Of a stretch of 20,283 nt of DNA, positions 1 to 6,765 are shown one piece after another. Position 1 is the stretch's first letter; each line of letters begins with the position of its first letter. The translations under genes were made by a program, and so were the position numbers. Source of the DNA: an uncultured Eubacterium sp. (GTDB taxonomy: Bacteria > Bacillota > Clostridia > Lachnospirales > Lachnospiraceae); the NCBI GenBank assembly GCA_946611445.1, contig CAMODP010000010.1:1-20283 (forward strand), written 5' to 3'. The notes under the pieces are model-generated. The model ran no database searches, was not told where the DNA came from, and worked only from the letters and a program-made list of their open reading frames with translations.

Positions 1-54
1 GGCACCGGTTCCCAATACGGTTCCGGCACACAGTCCGGCACCGGTTCCCAATAC
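1..54 (+). repeat. Direct repeat encoding GTGSQY
   Basis: An 18-base unit at 1-18 recurs exactly at 37-54, a 36-base (12-residue) period. It encodes GTGSQY, then a GSGTQS spacer, then GTGSQY again. The array probably continues upstream of the window. It lies in frame in the C11 peptidase and looks like a low-complexity linker. Confidence 0.85.
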
Positions 55-2169
55 AGCCAGATGAGCCCGGATGAACTGATTTCCAGCCTCTTCGGCGGCA
101 ATTCTTCTTACTCCACCGGCTGGACGGACACAACTGCCCAGACTGAGCAGGCGGATGCCACTGTTGTCAGCGGAGCGCGGGAAAAACGCACTAAGATCCT
201 GGGAGGAGGCCGCGACACCGTCACCCTGATGATCTATATGTGCGGCACCGATCTGGAATCCCGCAGCGGCATGGGCACGTCCGACCTTCAGGAGATGGCC
301 AATGCCAGCCTGAGCGACAACGTCAATATAATCGTGTACACCGGCGGCTGCGCCTCCTGGCGCACGCAGGGCATCAGCAATCAGGTAAACCAGATATGGC
401 AGCTGAAAAACGGCCGTCTGATCCGTCTGGTTGAAAACGCAGGCAACGGCACAATGGTCGATCCGGCCAATCTGTCATCCTTCATCCAGTGGTGCGCCGC
501 CAACTATCCGGCCAACCGCAACGAGCTGATCCTCTGGGATCACGGCGGCGGATCCGTGAGCGGCTACGGCTACGATGAAAAGTACAAGAGAAAGGGCTCC
601 ATGAGCCTGGCCGGCATCAACAAAGCCCTGAAGGACGGCGGCGTCACCTTCGATTTCATCGGATTTGACGCCTGCCTGATGGCCACGGTAGAAACGGCCC
701 TGATGCTGGATCAGTATGCGGATTACATGATTGCGTCCGAAGAGACAGAGCCGGGAGTCGGCTGGTATTATACGAACTGGCTCAGCCGCCTTTCCCAGAA
801 CACTTCCATGCCGACTGTGGAACTGGGGAAACTCATCGTCGATGATTTTGTGGCAGAATGTGCCCGTAAGTGTTCCGGACAGCAGACCACCCTGTCTGTA
901 ACGGACCTGGCGGAGCTGTCCTATACAGTGCCTGATAAAATCACGGATTTCTCAGAATCCATGAGCAGCCTGATCTCCGGGAACGCCTACAGCACGGTAT
1001 CCAATGCCAGAAACCAGACGCGCGAATTTGCCCGCAGTTCCCGTATCGATCAGATTGACCTGATTCATTTCGCGAAGAATCTGGGAAATACCGAAGGCGC
1101 GGCTCTCGCAGACGCACTGCTGGGCGCCGTCAAATACAACCGGACCTCATCCAACATGACAAACGCCTACGGGCTGTCCATCTATTTCCCGTATAAGAAT
1201 GCTTCTTATGTGGACAGCATCGTCAACACGTACGGACAGATTGGCATGGATTCCGCCTATGCCAAATGTATCCAGCAGTTTGCCAGTATGGAAACCTACG
1301 GTCAGGCTGCATCCGGCGGAACCGGATCACCGCTTTTCTCCCTGCTGGGAGAAATGACCGGGCAGAGTGCTTCCTCTTCCTATGGAGATTACGACGCTCT
1401 CTCTGCCCTGCTTGGGCAGTTCCTGGGCAGTGATTTCAGCTCGATTTCCGGCCTGGGGAGCAGCAACACAGGTTTCCTTACGGGACGGTCTGTTGATCCG
1501 GATGAGGCAGCTCTCTACATCTCAGAAAACCAGCTGGATGCTTCCGCTCTGGTCTGGGAGGAGACAGATGACGGATCCTATGTCCTGAACATGAGCGAGG
1601 AGCAGTGGGCCCTTGTCCATGAGCTGGAAAAGAATGTGTTTTTCGATGATGGAGAAGGGTATATCGATATGGGACTGGACGACCAGTTTTCCTTTGATGA
1701 CAACGGCAATCTTGTCGCGGACACAGAGCGCACATGGCTGGCCATCAATGAACAGCCTGTCCCGTACTATCACATGAGCACTGTCTATGACGGCGACGAC
1801 TGGTCGATCACAGGCCGTGTTCCCGCCCTCCTGAATGACGAACGCGTCAATCTCATCATTGTCTTCGACACAGAGAATCCGGACGGCTATATCGCAGGCG
1901 CGGCGCCGGTATACATGGAGGACGAGACCGAGACGGTCGCCAAGAACATGACGGAGCTGAATGCCGGAGATACGCTGGATTTCCTGTGCGATTACTACAC
2001 CTATGACGGCGCCTATGATGACAGTTACCTGATGGGAGACCAGATGACCGTCACGGACGACATGCAGATCAGCGATGTCTATCTTCCCGAGGGAGATGTA
2101 AGGCTGACCTACCGGCTCACTGACATCTACAACCGCGCATACTGGACAGAAGCCCTGACGCTCTCCTGA
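1..2169 (+). CDS. Clostripain-family (C11) cysteine peptidase, 5' end outside window
   Basis: The reading frame is open from base 1, so the gene begins upstream; the first in-frame ATG at 61 is probably internal. Numbering residues from base 1, the caspase-like core starts near residue 72 with VTLMIYMCGTDLES. It carries the family C11 catalytic dyad: His181 in WDHGGG and Cys225 in DACLM. Asp223, two residues before the Cys, matches the residue that gives C11 enzymes their preference for basic P1 residues. A basic loop (KYKRK, about 194-198) lies 13-17 residues after the His, where C11 enzymes cleave themselves, so autoprocessing is likely (inference). The start of the window encodes a Gly/Ser/Thr/Gln-rich repeat, probably a linker after a secretion signal I cannot see. 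The last roughly 250 residues are acidic and Tyr-rich and I do not recognise them. It is probably secreted or surface bound. A 52-base gap without a terminator leads into the PrsW gene. Confidence 0.88.
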   Translation, partial: GTGSQYGSGTQSGTGSQYSQMSPDELISSLFGGNSSYSTGWTDTTAQTEQADATVVSGAREKRTKILGGGRDTVTLMIYMCGTDLESRSGMGTSDLQEMANASLSDNVNIIVYTGGCASWRTQGISNQVNQIWQLKNGRLIRLVENAGNGTMVDPANLSSFIQWCAANYPANRNELILWDHGGGSVSGYGYDEKYKRKGSMSLAGINKALKDGGVTFDFIGFDACLMATVETALMLDQYADYMIASEETEPGVGWYYTNWLSRLSQNTSMPTVELGKLIVDDFVAECARKCSGQQTTLSVTDLAELSYTVPDKITDFSESMSSLISGNAYSTVSNARNQTREFARSSRIDQIDLIHFAKNLGNTEGAALADALLGAVKYNRTSSNMTNAYGLSIYFPYKNASYVDSIVNTYGQIGMDSAYAKCIQQFASMETYGQAASGGTGSPLFSLLGEMTGQSASSSYGDYDALSALLGQFLGSDFSSISGLGSSNTGFLTGRSVDPDEAALYISENQLDASALVWEETDDGSYVLNMSEEQWALVHELEKNVFFDDGEGYIDMGLDDQFSFDDNGNLVADTERTWLAINEQPVPYYHMSTVYDGDDWSITGRVPALLNDERVNLIIVFDTENPDGYIAGAAPVYMEDETETVAKNMTELNAGDTLDFLCDYYTYDGAYDDSYLMGDQMTVTDDMQISDVYLPEGDVRLTYRLTDIYNRAYWTEALTLS

Positions 2170-2221
2170 ATCAATTTATATGACGCTCACCTGACCCGAT
2201 TTACATGAAAGGAAGAATCCC

Positions 2222-2947
2222 ATGTTTCTCTTAATGCCCGGAAATCTTATATTCTTTGTCTATGTGACCCTTGCTGTCCTCCCTGCAGCCCTTCTGCTGA
2301 TCTATATTTACCGGCAGGATAAAATAGAAAAGGAGCCGATGGGGCTCCTTCTCTCCCTGCTGCTCATGGGTGTGCTCGCAGGTTTTCTCTCTATGATTCT
2401 GGAAACGGTCGGGACGGCTGTACTGACACTGTCAGGCCTTCAGCCTGACAGTCCGGTCTATACCATCCTTCTCGCATTTCTGGTGGTGGCCGCTGTCGAG
2501 GAAGGCACCAAGTACTTCCTGATGCATCTGCGGGTGTGGAAGAATTCGCACTTCAATTTCCGGTTTGACGGGGTCGTCTACGCGGTCTTCACATCCCTGG
2601 GGTTTGCCGCCATGGAAAACATCATCTATGCCACCGGCTACGGTCCTTCCGTCCTGATTTCGCGGGCTCTGCTCTCCATCCCCGGACACATGAGCTTCGC
2701 CGTGCTTTTCGGCATCTACTACGGGCGGGCACGGCTGTTCGCAAACATGGGACAGCATGACGCGGCCAGGACCAATATCCTGAAGGGCTATCTGCTCTCC
2801 GTATTCCTGCACGGCCTGTACGATACGTGCGCGATGCTCGGCACCGTATCTACCATGCTGGTCTTTGCCGTCGTCGTCATCTTTATCTATATCCTCATCT
2901 TCCGCACAGTCAGAAAAGAGGCGCAAACGGATCAGCGGATCCGGTAA
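2222..2947 (+). CDS. PrsW-family intramembrane protease
   Basis: A 241-residue multi-spanning membrane protein with the PrsW motifs in order: EEGTK at 93-97 (paired glutamates and Lys), FRFDGVVY at 113-120, GFAAMEN at 127-133, PGHMSF at 154-159 and HGLYD at 197-201. These conserved Glu, Asn and His residues form the presumed active site inside the membrane. The first roughly 60 residues hold two hydrophobic spans, and the C-terminus (about 207-228) holds another before a short charged tail. In Bacillus subtilis PrsW makes the first cut in anti-sigma factor RsiW. No sigma/anti-sigma pair is visible here, so the substrate is unknown. The ATG at 2222 has an AAAGGAAG-like ribosome-binding site about 8 bases upstream. 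It is probably co-transcribed with the C11 peptidase. Confidence 0.9.
   Translation: MFLLMPGNLIFFVYVTLAVLPAALLLIYIYRQDKIEKEPMGLLLSLLLMGVLAGFLSMILETVGTAVLTLSGLQPDSPVYTILLAFLVVAAVEEGTKYFLMHLRVWKNSHFNFRFDGVVYAVFTSLGFAAMENIIYATGYGPSVLISRALLSIPGHMSFAVLFGIYYGRARLFANMGQHDAARTNILKGYLLSVFLHGLYDTCAMLGTVSTMLVFAVVVIFIYILIFRTVRKEAQTDQRIR
2428..2452. repeat. Perfect 10-bp inverted repeat inside prsW
   Basis: Arms ACTGTCAGGC (2428-2437) and its exact complement (2443-2452) flank the five-base loop CTTCA. It lies within the PrsW coding frame (residues about 70-77, LSGLQPDS), between two hydrophobic segments. No T-run follows on either strand, so it is not an intrinsic terminator. It may be a chance coding structure. 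Confidence 0.8.
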
Positions 2948-2966
2948 ACACACCGCGCAGCCGTAC

Positions 2967-4076
2967 TCAGAAGAAAAGATATGTGAGAACGGACAGAATG
3001 GCAAACAGGATCCCGAACAGGGGCGCGCAGAACAGCGCGGCCCTTTTTTTTGAGATCGGAACGTTGCCGACTGCCTTCCCCGTCTGTCCGTTGACGGCGA
3101 AGAGATAATCCTTCCCGTGGTACTTCGTGAACAGAAGATAGACAGGGAGCATGGCATAATCCGCCTGTGCCCGGGTGCCCGGAAGCAGATCAATGGTTCT
3201 GTTCGTCACGTGGAGGCTGGAATAGCCGCTGATCGTGGCGGCAAGTTTCTGCTCTACGGTATTTCTGGCACGAAGCATTGCCCGGTTCATGCACTGGTCC
3301 ATATCCTCGTCATAGCGCTCGGCAAGGAACCCTGCCATATAGGACATGCGGAATGGCTGCAGATACTTGTACTCGAACGGTTCAATGCTGTCCATTGCGT
3401 CATTCGGCGTTTTTGAAGAGGCATCCACAGGCAGCTTGTCAATGCTCACTTCCCCGTCGCGCACAATATGGAAAACCCTGTGGTGGGTATAGACATAATC
3501 TCTGTCCGAGGTCGTCGTGACCATCTCGCCGGTTGCGTCCAGCGCGCCGCGCAGCTCCATATGATAGATCCAGAAGGGGATGTAAATGCCCTTGATCTTC
3601 TCTATCTGCGCCCGGGAGGTAAACTCTGCCGGCGTAAAAGGCCGCGATTTAACATAGTCCAGATAAATCTTTTCAACCTGTTTTCTCTCGATGCGGAAGG
3701 GCAGGATCCATTTCGGACGAAAATCCGTGTCCAGCTGTTCCGTCAGAACGACCGGGCTGTTGCAGAACGCGCAGCTGGTAGCCATAGTCGTCTTGTCCGT
3801 GATGATCTCCGCGCCGCAGTTGCGGCAGCGGTATACACGGAGATCCTGCGGATTTACCGCTGAGTCATCTGTCGCGTCAGCTGCGCTGGCGTATTCCGCG
3901 TCCTCACCCTTCTCGTATGAATCAGTGTCCAGCTCCTGGCCGATGCCTTCTTCCTTCTGGTCAAACGCTGAAAGGTCAAATTCAGAACCGCAGTACGGAC
4001 AGCGGAGCTTTTGGGCAGACGGGGACCACTCCAGTTCTCCTCCGCAATTCGGGCATCTGTATACTCTGTTTGCCAT
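2967..4076 (-). CDS. Double zinc-ribbon protein with C-terminal membrane anchor
   Basis: A 369-residue protein with two zinc ribbons: C8-x2-C11...C26-x2-C29 (CPNCG/CPYCG) and C84-x2-C87...C102-x2-C105 (CRNCG/CAFC). An acidic linker (about 40-75) separates them. A long soluble region (about 115-340) has no motif I can name. The C-terminus (about 346-368) is a single hydrophobic span preceded by KKR, so the protein is probably tail-anchored with the ribbons in the cytoplasm. Proteins of this kind are often labelled 'TFIIB-type zinc ribbon-containing', but that reflects only the ribbon fold; nothing here shows a role in transcription. A GAGGAGG ribosome-binding site (4079-4085) abuts the stop codon of the upstream TPM gene, so the two are one translationally linked operon. 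Function unknown. Confidence 0.85.
   Translation of the reverse strand: MANRVYRCPNCGGELEWSPSAQKLRCPYCGSEFDLSAFDQKEEGIGQELDTDSYEKGEDAEYASAADATDDSAVNPQDLRVYRCRNCGAEIITDKTTMATSCAFCNSPVVLTEQLDTDFRPKWILPFRIERKQVEKIYLDYVKSRPFTPAEFTSRAQIEKIKGIYIPFWIYHMELRGALDATGEMVTTTSDRDYVYTHHRVFHIVRDGEVSIDKLPVDASSKTPNDAMDSIEPFEYKYLQPFRMSYMAGFLAERYDEDMDQCMNRAMLRARNTVEQKLAATISGYSSLHVTNRTIDLLPGTRAQADYAMLPVYLLFTKYHGKDYLFAVNGQTGKAVGNVPISKKRAALFCAPLFGILFAILSVLTYLFF
3020..3051 (+). terminator. Intrinsic terminator for the C11-prsW transcript, inside the opposing gene
   Basis: GGGGCGCGC (3020-3028) pairs with GCGCGGCCC (3035-3043) with one G-G mismatch around a six-base loop, followed by eight T residues (3044-3051). It lies about 75 bases beyond the prsW stop, in the correct orientation. 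It sits within the 3' coding part of the convergent zinc-ribbon gene, where the T-run is read as the Lys-Lys just before its membrane anchor. Confidence 0.75.
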
Positions 4077-4085
4077 AACGCCTCC

Positions 4086-4886
4086 TCAGAAATGACTTCC
4101 GCCGCCGCTGTGGGTATGGCCGCCGGATGAAGTATGTGTGGATGTGCCGCCGCTGCTCTCCTTGGGTTTTGCCACTCTGGTCACATAGGTCCGCACAAAA
4201 TCATCTGCCTGTCTGGTCAGCCGGATCGTACCGCCCACTACATAAGGGTCGGCGCTTACGGCAATCCTCTTTTCCTTATGTTTTGAGGCGCGGGCCGCAT
4301 ACATGATTCCTGTGATGGCTGCCGCCAGGACTGCGCAGACCCCGTAATACAGAATGCCGCTGCCCTCCCGGCTGCTTCCCCCTTCGTAATTATATTCCTC
4401 GTCGGTCTGGCGGATAAAGGCCTGTGCACCGCCATACCAGTCGCCGGATGCAAGCGCCTCGCGGACAGCATCGTGAATACGCCTCTGTTTTGCGTCTGTC
4501 AGCCGCCTGCGGGTCTCTTCGTTATCGCATTTGACATCCAGATACATATACCGTGTTTCCATGTTGATGATCAGGCCGACACAGTCTCCGCTGAAATTTC
4601 TGTCCGCGTAATTCTCTATGAAAGCCACTGTTGTGCTGTCTGCGGAACCGCCCACAGCCGCGTTGTCAGCCGTCAGGATAAAAATCGGCAGGCCGTTTTT
4701 TTCATAGAAGGCCCGGCACTGTTCGTCAAGAGCCTGTACCTCATCTTCAGAGAACAGGGAATAATAGTCTCTTACCAGTAAAGCCTCCGCTTCCGCGCGC
4801 ACGGCGCCGGCGCACAATGCCAGAACCGAAAGAAACGCCGCCAGGAGAAGAGAGACTGTATATCGCTTGTGGCTTCGGACACGCAT
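4086..4886 (-). CDS. TPM-domain (YgcG-like) membrane protein
   Basis: A 266-residue protein starting with a basic N-terminus and a hydrophobic signal segment (about 10-30) ending near AEAEA. A TPM-type domain follows (about 36-165), recognised from LLVRDYYSLFSEDEVQALDEQCRAFYEKNG and the GLIINMETRYMYLDV strand region. A transmembrane segment spans about 177-198. The tail (199-266) ends in a Gly/Ser/Thr/His-rich stretch finishing GGGSHF, typical of this family. TPM proteins have been linked to envelope stress and, in plants, photosystem repair; the bacterial role is poorly defined. A GGGAGGA ribosome-binding site lies 6 bases before the ATG at 4886. It is the first gene of the operon with the zinc-ribbon gene, driven by the promoter at 4925-4954. 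The His-rich end would suit metal binding (inference). Confidence 0.82.
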   Translation of the reverse strand: MRVRSHKRYTVSLLLAAFLSVLALCAGAVRAEAEALLVRDYYSLFSEDEVQALDEQCRAFYEKNGLPIFILTADNAAVGGSADSTTVAFIENYADRNFSGDCVGLIINMETRYMYLDVKCDNEETRRRLTDAKQRRIHDAVREALASGDWYGGAQAFIRQTDEEYNYEGGSSREGSGILYYGVCAVLAAAITGIMYAARASKHKEKRIAVSADPYVVGGTIRLTRQADDFVRTYVTRVAKPKESSGGTSTHTSSGGHTHSGGGSHF

Positions 4887-4924
4887 ACATGATTCCTCCC
4901 TGTTATATGCTGTATATACATTTC

Positions 4925-4954
4925 ATTATATGCTATCCCGTGCCCATATTTCAA
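4925..4954 (-). promoter_or_regulatory. Sigma-A-type promoter of the TPM/zinc-ribbon operon
   Basis: On the - strand, TTGAAA (4954-4949) and a perfect TATAAT (4930-4925) are separated by 18 bases, placing the start of transcription near 4918. The 9-base motif TTATATGCT on the + strand occurs at 4903-4911 and again at 4926-4934, so the -10 region lies within one copy of a 23-base-spaced direct repeat. Its -35 lies only 13 bases from the -35 of the divergent carboxypeptidase promoter, so a regulator bound between them could affect both. Confidence 0.75.
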
Positions 4955-4967
4955 CCGCTTTACATGA

Positions 4968-4996
4968 TTGACTTTACGGAATGATTTTCCTATACT
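4968..4996 (+). promoter_or_regulatory. Sigma-A-type promoter of the carboxypeptidase gene, giving a near-leaderless mRNA
   Basis: TTGACT (4968-4973) and TATACT (4991-4996) have an ideal 17-base spacer. The usual start point, 6-8 bases after the -10, falls at about 5002-5005. The ATG is at 5006, leaving a 5' leader of only about 0-4 bases. No Shine-Dalgarno sequence is present before this ATG. Confidence 0.75.
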
Positions 4997-5005
4997 GAGA
5001 CTGTT

Positions 5006-6202
5006 ATGAACAGCAGAAAAGACAGAGAATATGAAACAGATGAAATCCTCGGAAGATATCTGGACGCAGATGAAGAAGAAGCTGAACAGCGCCGTCTGCT
5101 GAATGATGATATTATCGGAAAGTACATGCGGGAGAAGCCCTCTTCCGGCACGGCCGGCGAGGAGGCAAAACGCCGGGCGGAGCGCGCCGCGGCAGAGCGC
5201 AGAGCGGCTGCCGCAGAAAAAGCAGCGGCGCAGAGACGCAGGAAACGCAGACGCACAGCTGCCGGCATCCTGACCGCTGTCGTTCTCATTGCGGTGCTTG
5301 GTCTCTGGCAGCATCACCGCGCCCCTCTCTCACCCTCTGACCTGTCAGACGCAGAAGCCGAGCAGGCTCTGAAGGAACTGGAGGAAAATACTGCCGCATC
5401 CTCGGTCTCATCACCAGAGTCCGCCGATGCCGCGGAAGCAGGATCTGCTGCAGACACTGCGGCAGCAGAGTCCGTGCTGTCGGAAGCTGCGCCGGAAGCG
5501 ACGCCCGAGCCGACGCCGGCACCGGATACTTCCCACTATGATCCCGCAGATGACTGGTGCCTGATCCTGGTGAACGCGGAGCACCCGCTGCCCGAAGGGT
5601 ATGACCCCGAGGTCGTTCTGATTGAGAATGATCAGTCTGCGGACGTGCGCTGCAGTGACGCGCTTCTGAAAATGCTCACAGACTGCCGTCTGGAAGGGCT
5701 GAATCCCCTTGTTATCTCCGGTTTCCGCGAGCATGAGCTGCAGGAGCTGTATTTTCAGAATATGACAGACATGTATCTGGGCGCAGGCGAGGATCTGGAA
5801 ACGGCGCAGAAACATGCCGGCGAATCCGTCGCCGTCCCGGGCACCAGTGAGCATGAGCTGGGCCTGGCAGTGGACATCGGAACGACCACGAATCCAGACG
5901 TAGACGAAAGTCAGCTGAATGAGCCTGCGCAGCAATGGCTCATGGAGCATTGCTGGGAATACGGCTTTGTCGTGCGTTATCCCGAGGATAAGTCAGAGAT
6001 CACCGGCATTATATTTGAGCCGTGGCATTACCGCTATGTCGGCCTGACAGCCTCACATGTCATGCGCAGTGAAAATCTGTGTCTGGAAGAATATCTCGAA
6101 AAATATGTCAATGCTTCTCCGGACACAGAAGAGCAGACAGATTCCGGGAGTGAGACCGCCGAAAGCAGTCAGCCTGACAGCTCATCCAGCGTCCTGCCGT
6201 AA
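5006..6202 (+). CDS. Membrane-anchored VanY-type D,D-carboxypeptidase (M15)
   Basis: A 398-residue protein. The N-terminal cytoplasmic part (1-84) has two copies of a short motif (DEILGRYL at 12-19, DDIIGKYM at 34-41) and an Ala/Arg/Glu-rich helix. One transmembrane span (about 85-101) follows, then a Ser/Ala/Glu/Pro-rich linker to about 175. The peptidase domain has the M15 zinc motif SEHELGLAVD and the later EPWHYRYVG with its catalytic and metal-binding residues. VanY enzymes remove the terminal D-Ala from peptidoglycan stem peptides; no VanA/B ligase or VanRS pair is present, so a housekeeping wall role is more likely than glycopeptide resistance. The start at 5006 lacks a ribosome-binding site but fits the leaderless promoter; the alternative ATG at 5126 also has only a weak site. 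The acidic/Ser-rich tail overlaps the convergent yfbR gene by 34 bases. Confidence 0.88.
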   Translation: MNSRKDREYETDEILGRYLDADEEEAEQRRLLNDDIIGKYMREKPSSGTAGEEAKRRAERAAAERRAAAAEKAAAQRRRKRRRTAAGILTAVVLIAVLGLWQHHRAPLSPSDLSDAEAEQALKELEENTAASSVSSPESADAAEAGSAADTAAAESVLSEAAPEATPEPTPAPDTSHYDPADDWCLILVNAEHPLPEGYDPEVVLIENDQSADVRCSDALLKMLTDCRLEGLNPLVISGFREHELQELYFQNMTDMYLGAGEDLETAQKHAGESVAVPGTSEHELGLAVDIGTTTNPDVDESQLNEPAQQWLMEHCWEYGFVVRYPEDKSEITGIIFEPWHYRYVGLTASHVMRSENLCLEEYLEKYVNASPDTEEQTDSGSETAESSQPDSSSSVLP

Positions 6203-6765
6203 GCCGGCAGGAACTCTTCCATAAAATCATTTACCTCCGGGCAGTCGGCCCGCAGCTGACGCAGAAGCTCCTTCGTGGATTCTCCGGCAGTGCGGAACTC
6301 CGTATTGCCCGCTTTTTCTTCCTCAATGCATTTGATCAGAGCAGAGAGCCTGTCAGCCGCCTTGACGAGCCGGCGCATATACTGCTCCTCCGGGTCGTCT
6401 TCCCCCCGGAATACGGAGGCATATGCGCTCCGCAGATCCTCCGGCAGCTTTTCCAGAAGCCGTCTCTCCGCGACCTCTTCCACCTGCCGGTAGGCATCCC
6501 GTATATCCCTGTTATAGTACTTTACCGGTGTCGGCATGTCCCCCGTGATGATTTCCGACGCGTCGTGATAGAGCCCCACCAGCGCAGCCCTCTCCGCGGG
6601 CAGGTGGCGGCCGTAGCGGACATTGCCGATCAGGCAGAGCGCGTGCGCGATCATAGCCACCTCCAGAGAGTGTTCACTGAGATTTTCCGGTCTGGAACTG
6701 CGCATCAGCGCCCATCGCTCAATGTATTTCATGCGGGAAAGCATGGCGAAAAATGTGTTATTCAT
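6169..6765 (-). CDS. yfbR: 5'-deoxynucleotidase YfbR, HD domain
   Basis: A 198-residue protein closely matching Escherichia coli YfbR in length and motifs: RWALMRSSRPENLSEHSLEVAMIAHAL near the start, the HD pair at His67-Asp68 in YHDASEIITGDMPTPVKYYN, and Asp138 in LVKAADRL. His32, His67, Asp68 and Asp138 are the expected metal ligands, and Arg17/Trp18 match the substrate-selecting residues. The enzyme dephosphorylates deoxynucleoside 5'-monophosphates in the cytoplasm, affecting nucleotide pools. The ATG at 6763-6765 overlaps the end of malQ by 8 bases, with a GGAGGAGG ribosome-binding site inside malQ, so the two are translationally coupled. Its 3' end overlaps the convergent carboxypeptidase gene. 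Confidence 0.93.
   Translation of the reverse strand: MNNTFFAMLSRMKYIERWALMRSSRPENLSEHSLEVAMIAHALCLIGNVRYGRHLPAERAALVGLYHDASEIITGDMPTPVKYYNRDIRDAYRQVEEVAERRLLEKLPEDLRSAYASVFRGEDDPEEQYMRRLVKAADRLSALIKCIEEEKAGNTEFRTAGESTKELLRQLRADCPEVNDFMEEFLPAYGRTLDELSG

Noticed and set aside
5006..6202. Vancomycin-resistance interpretation of the VanY-type gene
   Set aside because: No D-Ala-D-Lac ligase, VanH, VanX or VanRS-type genes are in the window; M15 carboxypeptidases are common housekeeping enzymes.
6193..6211. 7-bp GC-rich hairpin over the carboxypeptidase stop codon
   Set aside because: There is no T-run on either side, so it does not qualify as an intrinsic terminator; it may be chance.
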